Of a stretch of 64,000 nucleotides of DNA, positions 36,302 to 48,543 are shown one piece after another. Each line of letters begins with the position of its first letter. Positions within the stretch are counted from its first letter, which is position 1. The DNA is taken from NCBI GenBank assembly GCA_944472135.2, contig OX235270.1, positions 115,211,842 through 115,275,841 on the forward strand, given 5' to 3'. The position numbers were made by a program, and so were the translations under genes. Source of the stretch: Trichobilharzia regenti (Eukaryota; Platyhelminthes; Trematoda; Strigeidida; Schistosomatidae). Below the pieces are notes generated by a model. It did no database searches and was not told the DNA's origin. It saw only the letters and a program-made list of their open reading frames with translations.

Positions 36302-39300
36302 GATGTGGCCATATTCTTCGTTCAAGTTACCAAACGTAATGCACGTATTATAAGGAATAAAACAATGGAAAATGACTATACAACGAAAACATGCAAGACT
36401 GGAAGACTGATAGAAAATTTTTTAGAGCAATCTAATACGACCTAATCAATCGGCAATCACCACAATTATTCTGATGACTTACTCGTAACCAATTTACCTG
36501 GTATAGAGACGAGTTACGTGTGTGAGGGTTGGGAATACTACCCCGTTGTCAAGGCTAAGATAGGTGGTTCAAGATTTGGACCTAGAACGAACTGGCTGAA
36601 AGCGGAATATCTAAAACATTTACCTACATCTCCACAATTATCCAGACGGCATACACGAACTGTCCGTCTTAAGAAAAGTGCATCAGTGGGTTCCCATGCT
36701 TCAAAAAACACAAAGAAGAAGAGTATGGGAACGAAACTGTCTGTCTGCCTGGATTCAACATAGAACTTGGCACCAAAGTGCAGCAGTTCGAGTTGACACG
36801 TTCCAAATAGTACACAGAGGTAGACAAGAAGATGAGTGAAGAGAATCAATAGAGTTTGAACGAAACTAACCTTAATGGAGATGAAGAACAATAACGCATA
36901 CGAGTAGTATAATCAAAAACTAGAGGAAGATTGGAATTGAGACAGTTCTTAACAGATAATAATTTTGGAAATAATATTGCGACACTTACCACTAATAAAA
37001 CAAATCTGTCACCGAGTTTACAAACTGAAAGATTTGCATCAGTAATGCAACACCCCCACCCATTTCACAAGAATGGGAAATTTTAGGAAATTACAAAACG
37101 GGACGTGAGATGCAAATGGGCAGTCAAGATATGAGCTGCTACATGTATTTCCAAGGCATATGATACAAGAAAAGAGAAATAAGTAAAAGCAGTGTCAGAA
37201 ACTGTAGGAGGCATTTGTCACCGTTACGTTTAGGTGGAACTGCTGCACATCTGCGCAAAGTTCTATGTCGTAACCAGTCAGTCAGTCGGAATTCTGAGGG
37301 GCTGATTGCATTACTCTGTCGTGGGGTGAAACAGTTGGCGCAGGATTCGAACTTGAACCCACTGGCTGCAAACCCAGTGTTTAAACCGAGAGGCTACATC
37401 CCGTCTAGCATCTAATCATTGATCCAAGTTGTGGAAGGAAGTATGTGCTGCTTCATGGTATCCCAGGAAAACGTAGGGTCAGTCGAAAAGATTCCTAGAT
37501 ACACTAAAACAGGTTATTTCTCAAAAATGTGAACAGTTCTGTATACGTTATAATGCAAAACTTCACTCAATGACTTTGTGAAAGTTTTAAAGCTTACCAA
37601 TAAGTACACTTTTTCATGGTGAAACAATGTTCAGATTCGTGGCCAAGTGGTTGTAAAACTAACCTGTCAACTCGCATAAGCCCATCCGTTTGCTTGAACT
37701 TGAAGTATGTGAATCCAGCAACAGACAAATCTAGGTTTTGTTAGAATCGCTTGTGGCAATTAAATATGCTAGACCGTGCGAAACACTTTTTAACAAAGGA
37801 AAATTTTAACAGAATCCGACGTCGAGAACTGTAAAATGAAGTGCATCTACAATTTGTAAATTGTAGAATATGTTAAACTTGTATACTTACAATCATAGTC
37901 TTACAATAACTACGATTTATCATTTGGTGAGTACACTGGCAAGCTAGTGCTAACCAGTTGAAATACTCAGTATAAGACCCCATAAACCTGTGGACAGTAT
38001 CGGAGTAGCCTCAACTTTCGTTTAGACCAAAACTATGGAAACACAAATGGGAGGAGAAACATAGGGCATTGACGCTTTTTAGCGAATTTGTACGAATCAA
38101 TATTAGGCTATCAATGACAATTAATGTAAACAGACAGTTATTCCCCGAAACGAATTTGGAACAGGCAACATTTTAACGCTCTTTCTTTGATAACTATTTG
38201 TTCATTATAGTGATGTACCTGAACTGTCATCCTTTATGATTTAAATCACTTATATCCCTTTCCTCTTATCACTCTGAACCTGACCTGTACAACGTTCGTA
38301 CCTATCGTTCTGCCTGTTTGATTCAATTAATCATCGGTAATATATATATATATATATATATATATACCTCTCTAAACCAGTAATAAAACTGGTAAAGATG
38401 GAAGGTTGGGCATCGGGCTAGCAACCTCATCCCCTAACAGTAAATATCACTACTACCGAAACTTCAAGCTCCCCACTGTTCCACTGAGGACGTAAAGGAA
38501 TTAATGTATGTGGCATACGTAATCGCCTCAAGCGATTAAAACAAAACCTAGATTTGTCTGTTACTGGATTTACATACTTCAAATTCAAGCGAACGGATGG
38601 GCTTATGAGCGTTGATAGGTTAGTTAAAGGCTGATAAGGACGTCGAGTTTTGGCAGTAGTTGAGGGTTTAGTTTTATAACCACTTGGTCACGAATCTGAA
38701 CATTGTTTCACCATTAAAAAGTGTACTTATTAGTAAGCTTTGGAATGTGAAAGTAGTTAAATGATTTACAATTATAGTAGTACAAGTTGACAGTGAACTT
38801 CGACAACTGTACTATAAAGCACAGTCGACTCGTTCTCGCCATCATCCTGACTGCTGAACGAAGAGCTGTGAGCAGATCTATACGGTTTCATTCACCATAC
38901 TTCGAGAAAGAACGCAATGAAACAGAGAACATAAAGTGAGATTAAAGTAGACGCATGGAAGCGAGAATAACGATACGGATTTTGTGATTTTACAGAATCT
39001 AGATTATAACTAGGACTAAATTCATGGGTGACACTGAAAATGTCTGCGTGACATATAACACAATCCTCAACCATTCATCCTTACCGTCTTTGGAATCCCC
39101 CCAATTATCATGGGGACTGTGATAATAAACAATCTGTAAGGACTAGTTAGCCGAATCATTAATTCACCACTATCATGCTTAACCACCTTTCGACTAATAA
39201 AATCATATCTTGTTGCTCTATTCCATTTAAGATTAAAGACAGTTTATGTACCTCAGCTACAGTTGAAAGACCGACATCGCCATTCCAGTTATAGGTCAGC

Positions 39301-42300
39301 CGAATTGCTCCGCAAAATGTCTTCCTTAAGACTTTCCTCCTGAGAAATATGTCTCAAGTTTTCAGCAATGGGTAAAGAATTAAGATGAACAATCTGATGA
39401 ACAGTATTTACAGTGGAAAGAATTGGATTTTAATGAAAGTAGAATGAAGACAGTAGATGGTGCATTGGACTATGATTATTATAGTGCGTGAGCCACTGAG
39501 ATTTACCAGTGGTCGGACTAATTGAATTTTTCTTGAAGTGTTTCAAAGAGAAAACGCAGGTGCTGAAAAAGAGCAGAACCCAGAGAGTGCCTGGGGATCT
39601 GTGGGCGAAGTCGTACTGTTGGGGAACAGGGATGCGACAGCAGTGGGTGTTTCCCTCAGATGGCCAGCATGCCAGCTATGCTGCCTCTCCACTCTGGAGA
39701 GAGGGCGTTAGAACCAAACCAAGAAACCACTACATACAGGCCGTGTGTGACCGGCCTTAAGCAGCTGTACCATGGGCTATGCGGTTGCGAAACACTAACC
39801 CTCTCTCTGTTTCAGGTACCCGAAGAATCAATCAACTTCCACGTTGTGGGCAGCCGGGAAGTAACATCCACCAACACACTTCCAAGAGCACACGAAGCCT
39901 TCCCGAGCATCATTCTTCTTTACTCACATCACCTTCCTCAGCTTACTTTTCTAATATAGTCGGTACTATTCTTCATACTAGACAGTCATATTTACTTCAC
40001 TGTGACCACAAACAACGGTGAGAGTCATAGAAACACCCCAGATAGCCTTTTAAAGCCAACTTCATACAGGAGCATTTAACGTCAGGAACCTCTGCCAAAT
40101 TGGACAACAGGCATCACTAGCAAGAACTCTGGCATCTCGAACCATGAAGACACGCATACAAGATCTGAGTGTGGTCATTCATTTAACCTCACCCGATTAA
40201 CAGGGTGAATCTGCAAAAGGGTGTCAGGAGACCCCTCAGCTAGCTCGCGAGGACTCGCAGGTGTAGGGATAGCACTGAGTGTTAGGGCGGAAAAGTCACT
40301 TCTTGACTGGATCCCAGTAGATAGTCGTATGTGTGCAGTCCCGTCTGAATGGGTCCGTTAAAAGAAGGAAAGATGGCGCTTCCCGTCGTTGCCTTTTCGT
40401 AGTCTCCGCTTACGCCCCAACAGACTGCAGTTCGGATGAACTATAGGATGATTTCTACTATAAATTGTCTAGTTAACTGCCAAAAGCAAAACGTTTAGAT
40501 ATAGTTGTTTGAGCAGGCGACTTCAATGCCTAATTAGGGAAGTTGTGACAGACTGAGAAGTATGTAGGTGGTACGTATGGAATTCCCTGCCGACGAACCG
40601 ACAACGGTGACCGTCTTCTACAGCTCTGTTCAGAAAATCATCTGTTCTTAGTCGTCACTAACTTTAGGCACAAAGACAGACAGTGTGTAACCTGGAGACC
40701 TCCATCACCAAATCAACACTGGACTCAGATAGACCACATAGTGATAGGGTATGGTTGGTGAGGGTCAGGAGAAGACCGCCGCTCCTTTCGGAACACGTGA
40801 GTAGACTCCGATCACGCTCTGGTCCGCGCACGTTTATACTTACGACTAAACGGACATAAGAAATTGCTGGCATCAAAACAGTGACGTCCCCAATTAGACC
40901 GAGACACTCAGTCCCTATTTAAGGATGAAATAGAGACACGTGTATCTTATGTCACCATGATTTTCCCTTAGGTAGCCTAGCACAACGTACAGTTAGCTGT
41001 AGACACAGCTGTAAAAGCTGTTAATAACCTAAATTTTAAAATTAGTAAGAGCCATCCGAACTGATTGAGGCTAGACTGATTTCAGTGAGCTCAAATTATG
41101 ATGAGGACCGAAAGCTGTTCAAACGCGAACTAACAAGAAGTCTTCACAACGACCGTAAACAGTGGTGGGCGACAAAAGCGAAAAAGATGGAAAAGGCATC
41201 GGCGACTGGTAACACTAGACAACACCACCAGAGACCAAGTCGGAAATTAAATACCTAGGCGTCACTCTATCTTCTGATCTTTCCTGGTCGTCTCATATCT
41301 AAGATTTCTAAGAAAATATTCCGTCTTACCTTCTACATCAAGAAGTCAAGACATTCTGGTGTAACACAACCCTTACTCCTACAATCTGTTAACTCCCGTA
41401 TTCTGCCTATTATTCTCTATTGTTCCGCCTTAGTCTTTCCTGGGCTATTGAAGAGAGACTATACCTTATTACGTAGGATGTTAAAGGTTGTCAGCAGGGT
41501 AAGCAGTTTGCCACTTAGCCAGCTTGTTAATATTCTGGTGGACAGGCACATGGACTCATGTGAAAAATGGGCGAAATCCATTTTATCTGACTCACAACAC
41601 CCTCTACATTCACAACTCTCCCATGTATCTCTTTAGGGAAAACCAGAAGCCTATATAAGAAACTATATGCCCGCACTAGTAAGTACAAAAACTCATCCAT
41701 ACCCTACTTAGCTCGTGTTCTGTGCGATAAAGAAAGCATTAGGCGTGAAACCTTTGACTTATTAAATAGTCAGTAGAACATAGATCTCGTCTTTCCAACT
41801 CACATCATTTACAGGTACAACGTTTTCTCTCTACCTTTCTTTCATTCTGTATTTATTTTTGTTATGTGCCGTTTTGTTTCTCTCTTCCTTACAAACTCTA
41901 CTTAAAACATTCTTGTTCGTTCTTTCACACTGTATATCTCGACCATTTTGCTATCGCTTACGCCAGTAAATATGCTAGTAGTATCTACTTTTCTAACACC
42001 TTCAAACACTGTTTAAAATTTTGGCTTTGCTACCGGACATGCTAATATGTTGTTGTCAAAACTGACTGAGATAACTTTAATCTATGTAGAACTTTATTTA
42101 TTGTTAACGTACTAACTGGATGCAATATTGTAGTAAAAATGCTGAGAATTCCATTCTGTATCACAAGTACTGATTTGGAATAAAGCTATTATCTTATCTT
42201 ATTTAGGCTTATCGGGGAAACAGGTGGTTAAAGGCAAACGATAAATGAAACAATCTCGGAGAAAAATGGTGGCACAGTTAGCTCCCAGAATGGACGACTG

Positions 42301-45300
42301 GAACGCTGGAGAGAACACTTTGCCGGACAGTTTAATTGGCCTACAGCCACGCTCAACCTGGCGGACATCCAACACCTCCCTGAATGGGATATGGACAGGT
42401 CCTTCGTCCCTAACTGAGGTTACTAAGGCTACCACTAGTCTGGAACGAGGCATAGCAGCGGGACCTGATGGAATGACTCCAGAGGTATTTAAGTACGGTG
42501 GAGACAGTTTACTATCTGCATTAGCTGAGGTACTAGGCAGTGTTTGGGAATCAGAGGAAGTCCCAACATATAATAAGGAATACAAGTCTTCCTGTGATAA
42601 TCACATGGGGATTAGCTTGACTAATATGGTATCTCAAGCGCTAGGCTCAATAATATTGCGTAGACTAAGTGGTATTCGGGAGGCACAAACACGAGAAAAT
42701 CAGACAGGCTTAAGACCAGAGTGTGTATTGGTCATATATCCACCCTCCAAAACACTGGATGGAACACAGGCATTCTTGCCAGTGTCCAACAATCGTTATA
42801 TTTCTTGACCTGAGGGCGGCATTCGATTCTGTCGACCGATAGGTACTTTAGCTATGCTTGGCTGTAAAAGGAATGCACTGATCTAGGCACTGTGCTTGAA
42901 TTCATGCAGCCAGGTGAGGAGTTACGGAGAGTTTTCAGTTAGTTGGTGACAATTGGTGGTGGCCGTCAGGGATGCTCACTGTCCCCATTTCTCTTTAAAC
43001 TCATCATAGATGTACTAATGATCTTAACCATAAGTGACTTCAGAGACTGACTTGTTACCAAGGAATAGTCTCATTGACTTAGAATATGCAGATGATATAG
43101 TCGTTCTTAGGTGAAGACACTGACAAAATGCAGTCTTCTGAATGCCTTTAGCTGCAATCTACGAATGGTTGGCATGCGATTCGCTCCCGCCAAATGTAAG
43201 ATGATGTTACAGGACTGGACTACACTGACTCCTTGTTTAGAAATAGGAAGTGAAGTAGAGTAGAGCACGTCGACCACTTCACTTATTTGGAAGTACCATC
43301 AGCCCCAATGGGTTGATCGCTGCCGAGATCTCAGCACGGATACAGGGGCCTAGTTTCGCATATGCCAGTTTACTCCGTCTCTGATGAAAATGTGATATGC
43401 GGCTGGCTATCGACCAAAAGGTGTGTGTACTGATCAGTAGTCCGCTTCGTCCTCCTTCATGGCTGTGAGACCTGGTCATTGAGAGTGGAAGACATGAAAA
43501 GCCTAGCTAGTTGTCTTTGATCATAGGTGTCTGCATTCTATCTCCCATGTGAAGTGGAATAATAAGGTGAGCAATATTGAGAGTAGGCGTCGAGTGCTAT
43601 GTAGGAAGGGGAAATCAATCGATGAGGCTGTGAAGTTACACCGACTGAGATGGTTAAGACACTATGGGTAAAATTTGTTTTGATAAGGTTTCACAGTGTT
43701 ATACAGTAATGTCTACTGATGACATTTTGAACACAATTTATTACTCATAATCATATTAACGTATGATATGATTATGAGTAATAAATTGTGTTCGAAACGT
43801 CATCAGTAAACATTACTGGCTCGAAATCGTTCTCAAGGCATAGCGCAGATGCATCCAGTTCTTACGATTTATAATTTCCAATGAAACTATATTGCTCTTC
43901 GTTATTACTATTCTTTTTGTCTCATATCCTTGTTTACTGTCTCTTATATTTCTCCTTTCTTCTCTGGCTTTGTGTGCTACATGGTGTGGCAACTTGAACT
44001 GCTGCACATCGGTACAAAGTTCTATGTCGAAAATAGACAGACAAGCAAATTTAATAGCATGGTAGTACCTGCAGCAATATTTCTTAGGTTACTGTCGCAC
44101 GCTACTACCATAGGAGGATAGAAGATACCGGTTGGTCACACCCACTGTGCAATTGACGTTGACTTTTATTTAAACAAAGGTCTTAGTATGCCAATACAAT
44201 ATATGTGCCCGTAAGACTATCTGAGGTTTGCACTGCCTATTAGAGAGCACTGCATATATGGAAGCCTAAGACAAGTAACTTCGATGTGCAGTTTCAATTT
44301 AAACAGTGGACTACGTGCCACACTATTTGGTGCAAGTAAATCAGGTTTGCTACTGAATTAGTCGATATAAGAATGTGATGTTTCGGGAAATAAATGTTTA
44401 TTCGTGAACAAGAACCTACTTACAGCTATAAAGAAAAATATTAAGCACAGACAGTTCGACACTACATCAATGTGAAATAGTTTCACAGATTAGAATAACG
44501 ACAAGACAATCTTAGATAATAGTATTGGACTACAAAATAAATATACGGAAGTTGATATTTCCAACAAGTCACTGTACTGTCTAAATAATGCCATCAAAAC
44601 GCAACCTTGAATAGATCAACACATGGAAAATGCAATGAACATACCTGAATAACCAACTCCTCAGGGAAGCCTAAAGCTTTTAAACGGTCCACGGCAGCAC
44701 GTTCGTCAGCAGTCATCGTAAGCACAGTTTGACGCTGACCAGGAGGACGGGGGTACCGGAGGCTGGAGTATTCAAAAACTCCAAAAATGCTTGTTCATTC
44801 TCTTGGATGAGCTAAAAATATATTTACATGTTACGGTGATATTTTATATATTGTGTAATTTTATACACATTAATTCAACAGTAGATAAACAGCTTTGAAG
44901 TGTGCATTTATCATTTTTTTTGAGACCAAATGTTAGATGATAGAAGCAAAACAGTAAATAAGTCGACACGTCAGATATAGCTTACAAGCATACTGTTAAA
45001 TATCTGCTTTTGATATCAAGTCAGAAACTAAGATAAAGTTATTTGTGACACGATAAACCTAAAGTCTATTAAATGACGCCGAGCTAGGCAGTGTGAAGGG
45101 TAGGGACGGACGCAACCCGAAAGTCATAAAAACTGGTACAAGAGCGTCTACGCAAATGCTATGGAAGACTCAGGACTACACACCATAGGCTAATTAAAAC
45201 AGTCAATCTACAAGTTAGGGGAATATACGGATTCAAATGAGACCTACCCTGAACAAATCCGCGTTATCATTCCCGATTTGTTGAATGAGTTGTGGTAGTA

Positions 45301-46160
45301 GATCAGGATTTGCTTGTACTAGGGCTCTCATTTGTTGAAATTGAGGTAAACTAGCAAGAACTGTGATTGGGTCATCCGAGTTAATTGACTCAGAGCTCGG
45401 GACATCAACGTCACCAGGTGCTTCTGGAGATACGCCTTCACTTCCTTCTCTTTCAGCCGGTGACTGCTCAACTATGTCGACGTTCGGAATGTTTCCTGAT
45501 AACAGGTATTCAAATGCTCTGTCTGGATTGTTGAAACCTGCTCTCATTGCACGGATAACCTAAATTTATTGTTATTATACTTAAAAGGTACTGACCGATG
45601 ACCTTTCATAACCCATAGATACCAATTCCTGAACAACTCGCTCAAAATTTTCGCCAGTGACCAGTGAACTTTCACCAATGCCCAAAGAGTTACAGTGATC
45701 TGATGGAGTGGCGGCAACTGCAGGTGGGCTGTTGTGGGAGACAGGACTCGATTTACTGCCAATGTTCTCCTTAACATCCACTACAGTAATTTTCTTCTCT
45801 GCAACAGGTTTATTATCAGAGGCAGGACTGGTTAGGGTCGGTTCTTTAGGTGTATCTTTGGTCGCTTTTGAGACAGACATAACCACAACAAAACCTGAAT
45901 CCATGACTCTGTAATCTTTCAAACGCTTAGTGTCTTCCATAACTTTCCCTAAAAAAAAATCAAATCAGGTCCATATGCTCACCTGAATGTATCAGCTTCT
46001 GTGTGCTTGCATCGAACTCACTACCCATTTCTGCTTCGATTTTTTTTTTAACATCACCAACCTGCACATCACAATGTACTAAACAGTAACTTACTAAATC
46101 ATCTTCCTTAAGTTCTAAAACGAACGTCTGCTGCTTCAACGTCTTGAAAGTAACTTTCAT
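35885..46160 (-). CDS. RAD23: RAD23, UV excision repair / proteasome shuttle protein, 6 exons
   Basis: RAD23 stabilises XPC in nucleotide-excision repair and carries ubiquitinated proteins to the proteasome. Exons: 46160-46095, 46061-45983, 45948-45596, 45559-45248, 44811-44645, 35965-35885. The UBL spans exons 1-3 ([27 protein letters not shown]). UBA1 crosses exons 3-4 ([26 protein letters not shown]). The XPC-binding domain is in exon 4-5 ([31 protein letters not shown]). UBA2 crosses exons 5-6 ([31 protein letters not shown]). Introns 1-3 are 33, 34 and 36 nt, intron 4 is 436 nt, intron 5 is 8679 nt. Exon 5 is 167 nt, although both neighbours are in phase 0; one C is missing from a run near 44750-44754, which throws UBA2 out of frame. 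With 168 nt the protein would be 352 aa, normal for RAD23. A CAG just before the ATG (46162) could be a trans-splice acceptor. Most likely a base-calling error in the C-run. Confidence 0.93.
36261..36299. repeat. (TA)n microsatellite
   Basis: About 39 bases of uninterrupted TA dinucleotides. Confidence 0.95.
37589..38742. repeat. Inverted arms flanking about 790 bp
   Basis: 37589-37745 matches the reverse complement of 38535-38742 (GAAACAATGTTCAGATTCGTG against CACGAATCTGAACATTGTTTC; CCTAGATTTGTCTGTT). The right arm has about 45-60 extra bases near 38620-38675. The enclosed sequence includes a TA run and a possible RTE-A leader fragment. Confidence 0.75.
38341..38366. repeat. (TA)n microsatellite
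   Basis: Twenty-six bases of TA dinucleotides. Confidence 0.95.
41215..42197 (+). mobile_element. CR1-like non-LTR element, 5' truncated, nested in RTE-C
   Basis: The plus strand reads the C-terminal region of a CR1/SR1-like reverse transcriptase. It shows [17 protein letters not shown] near 41250, then [15 protein letters not shown], and later [19 protein letters not shown]. It ends in a short repeat tail (TTATCTTATCTTATT). RTE-C coding resumes directly after it: codons for NTRQ end near 41222 and FRLIGETG starts near 42196, showing a clean insertion. The family name is inferred from motif style. Confidence 0.78.
43703..43819. repeat. Hairpin with about 55-bp arms
   Basis: 43703-43757 pairs with 43764-43819 (CAATTTATTACTCATAATCAT with its reverse complement, CTGATGACATTTTGAACAC with GTGTTCGAAACGTCATCAG). 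A six-base loop separates the arms. It sits inside the C-terminal region of the RTE-C copy. It may be a MITE or an inversion-duplication scar. Confidence 0.9.
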
Positions 46161-47779
46161 CCTGATACTAACAGGTGGGAATCAAAGAAGCAGCCACGGC
46201 GTACCCACTTAAATCTATGGCATTCAACACAGTGAAAGAAGTTGTTACTCTATTGTTGTAGCGTAGAAACAATGAAACAATACATTGTTTTGAGATAAAA
46301 ATTTTATATCATCTATTCAAGAAATATTTAGCTATTGATGTCAGAAGGCGCGCTTTTAAATGTTGTGCTGCAGTTGTCATAGAAAAAATACTAGTTAGAG
46401 CTTTACCAACCATAAACATTCACAGGTGTGTATACTGGACTTCGATAATAGCAATCAGTATCTACATACCGTGACCTGGAGTATATAAGTGGGCCAAAAG
46501 TCTATTCACCGCCAGACATTAGAAAGGACGGGTAGTTAATGTTTGTGAAAAGTTTATACACTGTGGAAGGGATCAAATTATTGATGTTTATATTTTACCA
46601 GTTGCCCACAAATAATGGAAATTTTCCTCATTATTCTGTAAACATTGCGAAATCAAGAAACTTATCATTATATTTAAACAACTACTGGAATATGTTATTT
46701 ATGGCTAGCGGTAGCCTTGTGATTTATCTACATTTGTTGCCTGACCATCGACATTCTTGAGCTTCTAAGCTAATAAGCCTGTAAAGATTCTCAATCTCCC
46801 GTTATTTTTTTCTCTTGAGGGTGGGAAAATCCAGCAACTATCCTAGTGACTACATTTTTCACTCATTTTAAATCATATGTTAATAGCACTTTGAAAAGCT
46901 TCTCAGTTTCGAATCATGGCTCACATTCAGGAACCACCCCAAATTATCTACAGATGTTATTGCTCCATTCCCTAGAACAGTAATTGTTCGTTGACAGCAA
47001 AACGTGAACCGTTATTGTGCCATGACGAAATTAAATACTGAATACATTATCTTGTGTCATATGGCACTTATTCGAATAAGTAAAAATAAAACCTGGGACT
47101 CTAAACCTTCGGTTGGCACTGACAAGAAAGTCTTTCAGCAAGTACGACTGTGCGTTGCTTGGCTGTTCACTACGAATAAATGTGTGGGTGTAAAAACCTT
47201 CGTAGATAATCTGTTAGGTCTATAGTTAAACGTGGAGTGCACGGACATATCAAGACTTGAAGATTTCCTTAATGTTTAATTCATTTTTGAATAATACAGG
47301 TTGTACTCAGCCAATGGTCAATGTGATTACTCTGATTCGATCATGTGGATGCCTTCTCCAAACTTGTCTGAAATGTTAAGCATGTGGGATCCGTCCTCAT
47401 CATGAGTAGACGTCACATCCAGATATGCCATAAAGAAGTGCAACGAAATTTCGTCAGTGACTCCGATTAAAAGTGGGTAAAGTTATGAGTGTACGAATTG
47501 CTGAACGCAGGTTTTAACCGCAGTTCACGCGAAATGTTCAAAAACCTGAAAAATTGTTGTTAATTTTGCTCACTTAGTCTGTGTACTTTTCCATTTGGAT
47601 CAGAAAGGCTTTTCCCATCATTACAATGCAATTTATTGGGAGAATAATGTAATCAGCATTTATAATACACCTTTTTATCAACTTCCTTAAATCTCATTGT
47701 TGTATGAAGATAATTAATCTCATACACAAGTTAGGGTTACGTATGTTTGGCTGAGCTTCTCTCTACAGTTGCTTACTGG
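46161..47779. other. Interval upstream of RAD23, no genes supported
   Basis: Probable 5' flank of RAD23. Open frames are short and unrecognised. No promoter motif can be defended from sequence alone. Confidence 0.4.
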
Positions 47780-48340
47780 TGTCAGCCAACCCACATAAAC
47801 TGTCACTGTTCAGCCCTTGATACGCTGAACCTCACGCTGGACCTGGAAGACTTTCTGAAACAGCTTGCATTAACCAAAGCGGAAAACCAGAACACTGATT
47901 GGTAACTCGAGAATCCTTTATTCTTACGCCATTATGTAACAAACAATAAGGTTATTATACACAAGGTCTAAGAATAAATATTATAACAATAAATCACGGT
48001 GGTCGGTGGCACAGTGGTTAGGATTCTCGCCGACCATGCACATGGTCCGGGGTTCGAGCCCACGCCGGCGCACACCTGATATCTATGGTCGGCCTGCAAA
48101 ATTTGGGCTACCGATATCCATGCTGAAAATTCCATACTTGTACCAAAAATACAGTGTGGAATCAAGCTGTAAATCAAAAAAAATAAAATATTTCTCTGTC
48201 TTTCACCGAACAGCGAACGATGAGACGATGACAGTACTATCAATGACTCCCGCGAAAAATATGGAGGAGTTGTGTTTGAACAAACAACAATGAATTGATC
48301 GTTCAATCTTCAACTACATTGTCACTCTCCAGCAAAAAAT
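47780..48340 (-). repeat. Partial LTR copy B, interrupted by a SINE
   Basis: Starts TGTCAGCC like the other LTR copies on the plus strand. It matches 52877-53240 closely (GCTGAACCTCACGCTGG, CAGAACACTGATTGG, GAACGATGAGACGATGAC). Homology ends near 48340 in the poly-A of the internal hairpin, so over half of the LTR is missing. A SINE lies at 48000-48186. Confidence 0.82.
48000..48186 (+). repeat. tRNA-derived SINE, best copy
   Basis: Pol III-type A box TGGCACAGTGG at 48007-48017 and B box GGTTCGAGCCC at 48051-48061. A family-specific body and an A-rich tail follow. It splits LTR copy B between CAATAAATCACG and ATTTCTCTGTC, which are nearly contiguous in the uninterrupted copy at 53090-53110. 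I looked for, and did not find, a hammerhead ribozyme core of the kind known in some schistosome SINEs. Confidence 0.88.
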
Positions 48341-48543
48341 TAAATATGCTTACTAATCGTATATGCAAATTATCATATTTATCATGCCTGTAAACTGGAA
48401 TCCCTCATGAACAAAATAGAATATATTATTATTACAACATATCTCAGAGTCTGTATTCAATCCGTTGGTTATCAAAACCTTTTTATAGGTTCAAAATAAA
48501 TGTCTAACTAAATGACTTGTTTCTCTCGGGTTTATATACTCAC

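Larger units (their letters stand above)
36000..39525. other. RAD23 last intron, left part: repeats and decayed fragments
   Basis: Contains an RTE-C tail fragment on the minus strand (about 36525-36890), another on the plus strand (about 37230-37420), TA microsatellites and a pair of inverted arms (37589-37745 and 38535-38742). Near 38400-38480 (GGGCTAGCAACCTCATCCCC) it resembles the 5' leader of lineage-A RTE. No genes recognised on either strand. Confidence 0.5.
39530..44135 (+). mobile_element. Decayed RTE-type element (lineage C) in the RAD23 last intron
   Basis: Plus-strand copy, antisense to RAD23. The leader runs to about 40070. Endonuclease: [14 protein letters not shown] near 40080, [14 protein letters not shown] near 40300, [14 protein letters not shown] near 40400, [13 protein letters not shown]-like near 40680-40740. 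The linker follows to about 41222. After a nested insertion, the RT reads [14 protein letters not shown] (42440-42490), [10 protein letters not shown] (42811-42840) and EYADDIVVL (43081-43110), then [10 protein letters not shown] (about 43470). The C-terminal end MAQNRSQW and the 3' tail are at about 43820-44135, after a hairpin insertion. Multiple frameshifts and stops make it inactive. It accounts for over half of the 8.7-kb intron. Confidence 0.85.

Noticed and set aside
44750..44772. A 22-nt micro-intron (GTACC...GTCAG) explaining the RAD23 frame change
   Set aside because: Removing it yields the wrong frame for the downstream UBA2 codons and is shorter than the other introns.
48007..48061. 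Functional tRNA gene
   Set aside because: A and B boxes are present but no cloverleaf or anticodon arm fits, and diverged copies occur elsewhere with A-rich tails. It is a SINE.
48000..48186. Hammerhead ribozyme within the SINE
   Set aside because: Some schistosome SINEs carry one, but the CTGATGA and GAAA core is absent; the nearest string is CTGATATC.
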